Assembly (NCBI GenBank): GCA_015485995.1
Contig: WFSP01000037.1
Span: 1 to 9,506 of the forward strand
DNA from: Caldisericales bacterium
GTDB taxonomy: Bacteria > Caldisericota > Caldisericia > Caldisericales > Caldisericaceae
DNA length: 9,506 nucleotides
Direction of reading: 5' to 3'
Shown: in pieces, positions 7,751 through 9,506 of the stretch
Numbering within the stretch: position 1 is the stretch's first letter
How the letters are laid out: every line of letters starts with the position of its first letter
The notes under the pieces: model-generated
Told to the model about the DNA's origin: nothing
Database searches by the model: none
The model's input: the letters and a program-made list of their open reading frames with translations, nothing else
Program-made: the position numbers and the translations under genes

Positions 7751-7778
7751 AATTTACCAGAAATTTAAATTTAGTCAA
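7751..7778 (-). promoter_or_regulatory. Sigma-70 type promoter of the grpE-dnaK-dnaJ-pyk operon
   Basis: On the - strand: -35 box TTGACT (7773-7778; consensus TTGACA), a 16-bp spacer and -10 box TAAATT (7751-7756) preceded by TGG, which makes an extended -10 (TGnTAAATT). The expected start is near 7744, within CIRCE. The spacer contains the palindrome AAATTTAAATTT (7761-7772). The good -35 plus extended -10 imply a strong vegetative promoter whose activity is limited by HrcA, so no heat-shock sigma factor is needed. Confidence 0.8.
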
Positions 7779-7910
7779 TAGTCTTCAAATGATTTTTGCA
7801 ATATACAAATAAATTCAAACCCCTAAATTACCTAATTATATTTAAATCCCCAAAAAATATTTTGTTTTTCTTAAAAAAGATATAAAATTTAAATGTGAGG
7901 AGGTAAAATT
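7779..7910. other. A+T-rich divergent intergenic region, amrB side
   Basis: This stretch lies between the grpE promoter and amrB and is very A+T-rich. A possible -10 (TATAAA, 7881-7886) lies just before amrB, but I find no convincing -35 at 16-18 bp upstream, so the amrB promoter is tentative. AAATTTAAAT (7885-7894) repeats a sequence in the grpE promoter spacer (7761-7770). I see no hairpin with GC content, riboswitch or small ORF. Confidence 0.4.
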
Positions 7911-8702
7911 ATGAAAATACGCGATTCAGCTGTAGCAGGAGCATTTTATCCGGATGATAGAGAAGAATTAAAGATGGTGGTCAAAAACTTTCTGGACAAC
8001 GCAAAACTATACAAAATTTTTGACTTAAGGGCTATCGTTTCACCACATGCAGGTTATATCTACTCAGGCCCTATAGCAGCGTATAGTTTTAAACAACTTT
8101 ATAATCTTGACCTCAATAAAAAGTGGACCGTATTTTTAGTAGGCCCCTCACATTATGCTTATTTCAGCGGTGCTTCCGTAGGGATATTCGATATATACAG
8201 AACACCACTTGGCCCGGTAAATGTTTCTCCGATTGCAAAAAAGCTACTTAACGAGGATGGGTTCCATTTTGTATTGGACGCACATATAGAAGAACACTGC
8301 CTCGAAGTACAACTTCCTTTTTTACAATACGTAATCCCCCGCTTTGAAATAGTACCAATAATTGCCTCTGAAATTTCCCATGAATATTTAGCAGATGTAA
8401 TTGAAAATTATTTTACAGAAAATTCGATCCTTGTTATAAGCTCGGATTTAAGCCACTACTATCCATATGAAGTAGCATATAAAATTGACAGCCACTGCAA
8501 TAAGGCAATTGAAAACTTAGATATCAATGAACTGGATAAGTGCGAGGCCTGTGGGAAAACAGGAATTGCTACTGCTATTTACCTTGCAAGAAAAAATAAA
8601 TGGAGAAGCAAAGTATTGTTACACAAAACAAGTGGAGATACGGATGGCCCTAAAACTCAAGTCGTAGGTTACGGCTCTTATGTTTTCTATAAAGAGGAGT
8701 AA
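7911..8702 (+). CDS. amrB: MEMO family protein (AmmeMemoRadiSam system protein B)
   Basis: Member of the MEMO1 family, structurally related to non-heme iron extradiol dioxygenases. The bacterial role is unknown. It has 263 residues, with no signal peptide or membrane segment. Seen: SPHAGYIYSGP (44-54, H46), VGPSHY (77-82, H81), HIEEHCLEVQLPFLQ (125-139), SSDLSHY (177-183, H182) and CEACGKTG (211-218, C214). H46, H81, H182 and C214 appear to match the metal-pocket residues described in human MEMO1 (H49, H81, H192, C244). The C-terminus TQVVGYGSYVFY is also typical. The ATG at 7911 has an excellent ribosome site, GGAGGT (7899-7904). It is followed after 3 bp by the AMMECR1-family gene. Such pairs, usually with a radical SAM gene, are catalogued as AmmeMemoRadiSam proteins B, A and rS. 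Metal content and reaction are not established for bacterial members. Confidence 0.93.
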   Translation: MKIRDSAVAGAFYPDDREELKMVVKNFLDNAKLYKIFDLRAIVSPHAGYIYSGPIAAYSFKQLYNLDLNKKWTVFLVGPSHYAYFSGASVGIFDIYRTPLGPVNVSPIAKKLLNEDGFHFVLDAHIEEHCLEVQLPFLQYVIPRFEIVPIIASEISHEYLADVIENYFTENSILVISSDLSHYYPYEVAYKIDSHCNKAIENLDINELDKCEACGKTGIATAIYLARKNKWRSKVLLHKTSGDTDGPKTQVVGYGSYVFYKEE

Positions 8703-8705
8703 GTT

Positions 8706-9278
8706 ATGAACAATATCCAAAGAAAAACATTGCTTAAAATTGCACGGCTTTCTATCAAAACCTATTTGGAAACAAAAGAAAATCCATCAATCAAAAAAGA
8801 AAATTATCCTGATCCCAATCTCTGGGAGGAAAGAGGTTCATTTGTAACGCTCACGATAAGAGAAAAACTTCGCGGCTGTATAGGGACAATAATCCCAGTA
8901 AATCCCCTTATAACTGATGTTTCAAAAAATGCAATTAATGCTGCGTTTCGAGATCCAAGATTCTATCCACTTACATTGGAGGAACTGCCGTTAATAGAAA
9001 TAGAAGTTTCCATTCTTACTATTCCAAAAATGTTGGAGTTTACAAAAGCAAATGATCTACTTAGAAAAATAAGGCCGCGCATTGACGGGGTAATTATACG
9101 AAATGGCCCGTTTCAGGCAACTTTTTTACCTCAAGTATGGAAAGAACTTCCTGACAAGAAAACTTTTTTCGCAAATCTTTGCCTAAAAGCAGGAATGAGC
9201 TCTGACTGTTTTTTAGATCCAACACTCGAGGTGTATACATATCAAGTAGAAGCTTTTTCTGAAAAGGATTTTAAATAA
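8706..9278 (+). CDS. amrA: AMMECR1 family protein (AmmeMemoRadiSam system protein A)
   Basis: AMMECR1-domain protein of 190 residues with no established reaction. Seen: the invariant LRGCIG (55-60, C58), FRDPRFYPLTLEEL (81-94), the strand IEIEVSILT (97-105) and the C-terminal block TFLPQVWKELPDKKTFFANL (139-158) with CLKAG (159-163), which together identify the family with little doubt. It is cytoplasmic by composition. The start lies 3 bp after the amrB stop, with GAGGAG (8694-8699) inside the amrB end, so the two are surely cotranscribed. The conserved Cys in LRGCIG, beside MEMO's metal pocket and the usual radical SAM partner, suggests joint work in an unknown modification reaction. That is inference from gene association only. 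The radical SAM gene does not follow here. Confidence 0.95.
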   Translation: MNNIQRKTLLKIARLSIKTYLETKENPSIKKENYPDPNLWEERGSFVTLTIREKLRGCIGTIIPVNPLITDVSKNAINAAFRDPRFYPLTLEELPLIEIEVSILTIPKMLEFTKANDLLRKIRPRIDGVIIRNGPFQATFLPQVWKELPDKKTFFANLCLKAGMSSDCFLDPTLEVYTYQVEAFSEKDFK

Positions 9279-9301
9279 ACCGCCCATTTGACACTACTTT
9301 T
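9279..9301. other. Short convergent gap between amrA and the membrane-anchor gene
   Basis: Only 23 bp separate the two convergent stop codons. There is a run of T after ACTAC, but no adjacent hairpin of useful strength. No intrinsic terminator is evident for either gene here, so the transcripts probably overlap. Confidence 0.5.
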
Positions 9302-9506
9302 TTAGCTATTATCGTGCGGTGAACGAATCTCTTTATTTTTCTTTATTAGTAGAGTGACTAGAGTGACAAGAATTGCGATTACTGCCAAAAGTGCCGCGAT
9401 CACAAGAATATATAAAATTCTATCTGAGTGTAGAGGTGAACTGTTTTTTTGCACTTTCTCCAGAGATATCTTGCTACCTGTCCTACTGCTCTCACTATGA
9501 ACAACC
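9302..9506 (-). CDS. C-terminal end of a membrane-anchored protein of unknown function, 5' partial
   Basis: Open - strand frame entering from the right edge and ending at TAA (9302-9304), 67 residues. It has no ATG within the window, and the only in-frame alternatives are weak internal GTG/TTG codons, so I read it as the end of a longer protein. Seen: a hydrophilic Ser-rich stretch (HSESSRTGSK, residues 3-12 of the fragment, to about 29), one strongly hydrophobic segment of about 25 residues (30-54, ILYILVIAALLAVIAILV onward), then KKNK and a short polar tail ending PHDNS. This is the layout of a protein held by a C-terminal membrane helix with a short cytoplasmic tail, the bulk lying outside. 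There is no LPXTG sorting motif. The family cannot be named from this piece. The coding call rests on the open frame, the helix and the positive-inside charge. Confidence 0.65.
   Translation of the reverse strand, partial: VVHSESSRTGSKISLEKVQKNSSPLHSDRILYILVIAALLAVIAILVTLVTLLIKKNKEIRSPHDNS

Noticed and set aside
7251..7781. 176-codon + strand frame rich in Ser and Phe
   Set aside because: It is antisense to the charged coiled coil of grpE and runs across CIRCE and the promoter. The low-complexity composition is explained by the grpE codons.
7860..7880. Hairpin formed by the T-rich and A-rich runs before amrB
   Set aside because: Only A-T pairs in a very A+T-rich stretch, so it is expected by chance and would be unstable.
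7858..7886. Full sigma-70 promoter for amrB
   Set aside because: TATAAA is plausible as a -10 but the sequence 16-18 bp upstream has no TTGACA-like box. Kept only as tentative.
9279..9320. ACCGC/GCGGT inverted repeat as an amrA terminator
   Set aside because: The arms are only 5 bp with a 32-nt loop, and no T-tract follows the second arm.
9352..9369. Tandem AGAGTGAC repeat
   Set aside because: It encodes repeated Val-Thr-Leu in the membrane helix of the partial - strand gene. Two short copies are not notable.

Overview
The window looks like the chromosome of an A+T-rich anaerobic bacterium. Shine-Dalgarno sites are strong, genes are tightly packed and often overlap, a Na+-pumping biotin decarboxylase is present, and a CIRCE element marks HrcA heat-shock control. 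DnaK lacks the roughly 24-residue N-terminal insert of Gram-negative DnaKs, and its first phosphate loop is unusual (GTSNSAAA). Together these suggest a Gram-positive-like or deep-branching lineage, which I cannot name from the sequence alone. No mobile element, CRISPR array, tRNA or rRNA is visible. Both outermost genes are cut by the window edges.

Left block, + strand (1-2678): mmdA (5' end missing), mmdD, mmdC and mmdB in the order known from Propionigenium-type methylmalonyl-CoA decarboxylase. MmdA moves the carboxyl group from the acyl-CoA to biotin on MmdC. MmdB releases CO2 from carboxybiotin and exports Na+. MmdD is the small membrane subunit. All ion-path residues I know of in MmdB are present. 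A perfect 11-bp hairpin (2708-2734) with T-rich flanks on both sides separates this operon from the convergent one.

Middle block, - strand (7778 down to 2742): promoter and CIRCE, then grpE-dnaK-dnaJ-pyk. Genes overlap by 4 bp (grpE/dnaK), are 2 bp apart (dnaK/dnaJ), or overlap by 23 bp (dnaJ/pyk). The chaperone team thus shares a transcription unit with the glycolytic enzyme pyruvate kinase. hrcA is not in this operon. The CIRCE right arm has one mismatch and the element sits where transcription should start.

Right block, + strand (7911-9278): a MEMO-family gene and an AMMECR1-family gene 3 bp apart, proteins B and A of the widespread but functionally unsolved AmmeMemoRadiSam system. The radical SAM partner is not downstream. 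Instead the last 205 bp hold the C-terminal end of a convergent gene on the - strand, which encodes a membrane-anchored protein.

Most of the window is conserved housekeeping and energy metabolism. The points most worth following up are pyk inside the heat-shock operon, the orphan MEMO/AMMECR1 pair divergent from it, the unusual DnaK, and the partial membrane protein at the right edge.
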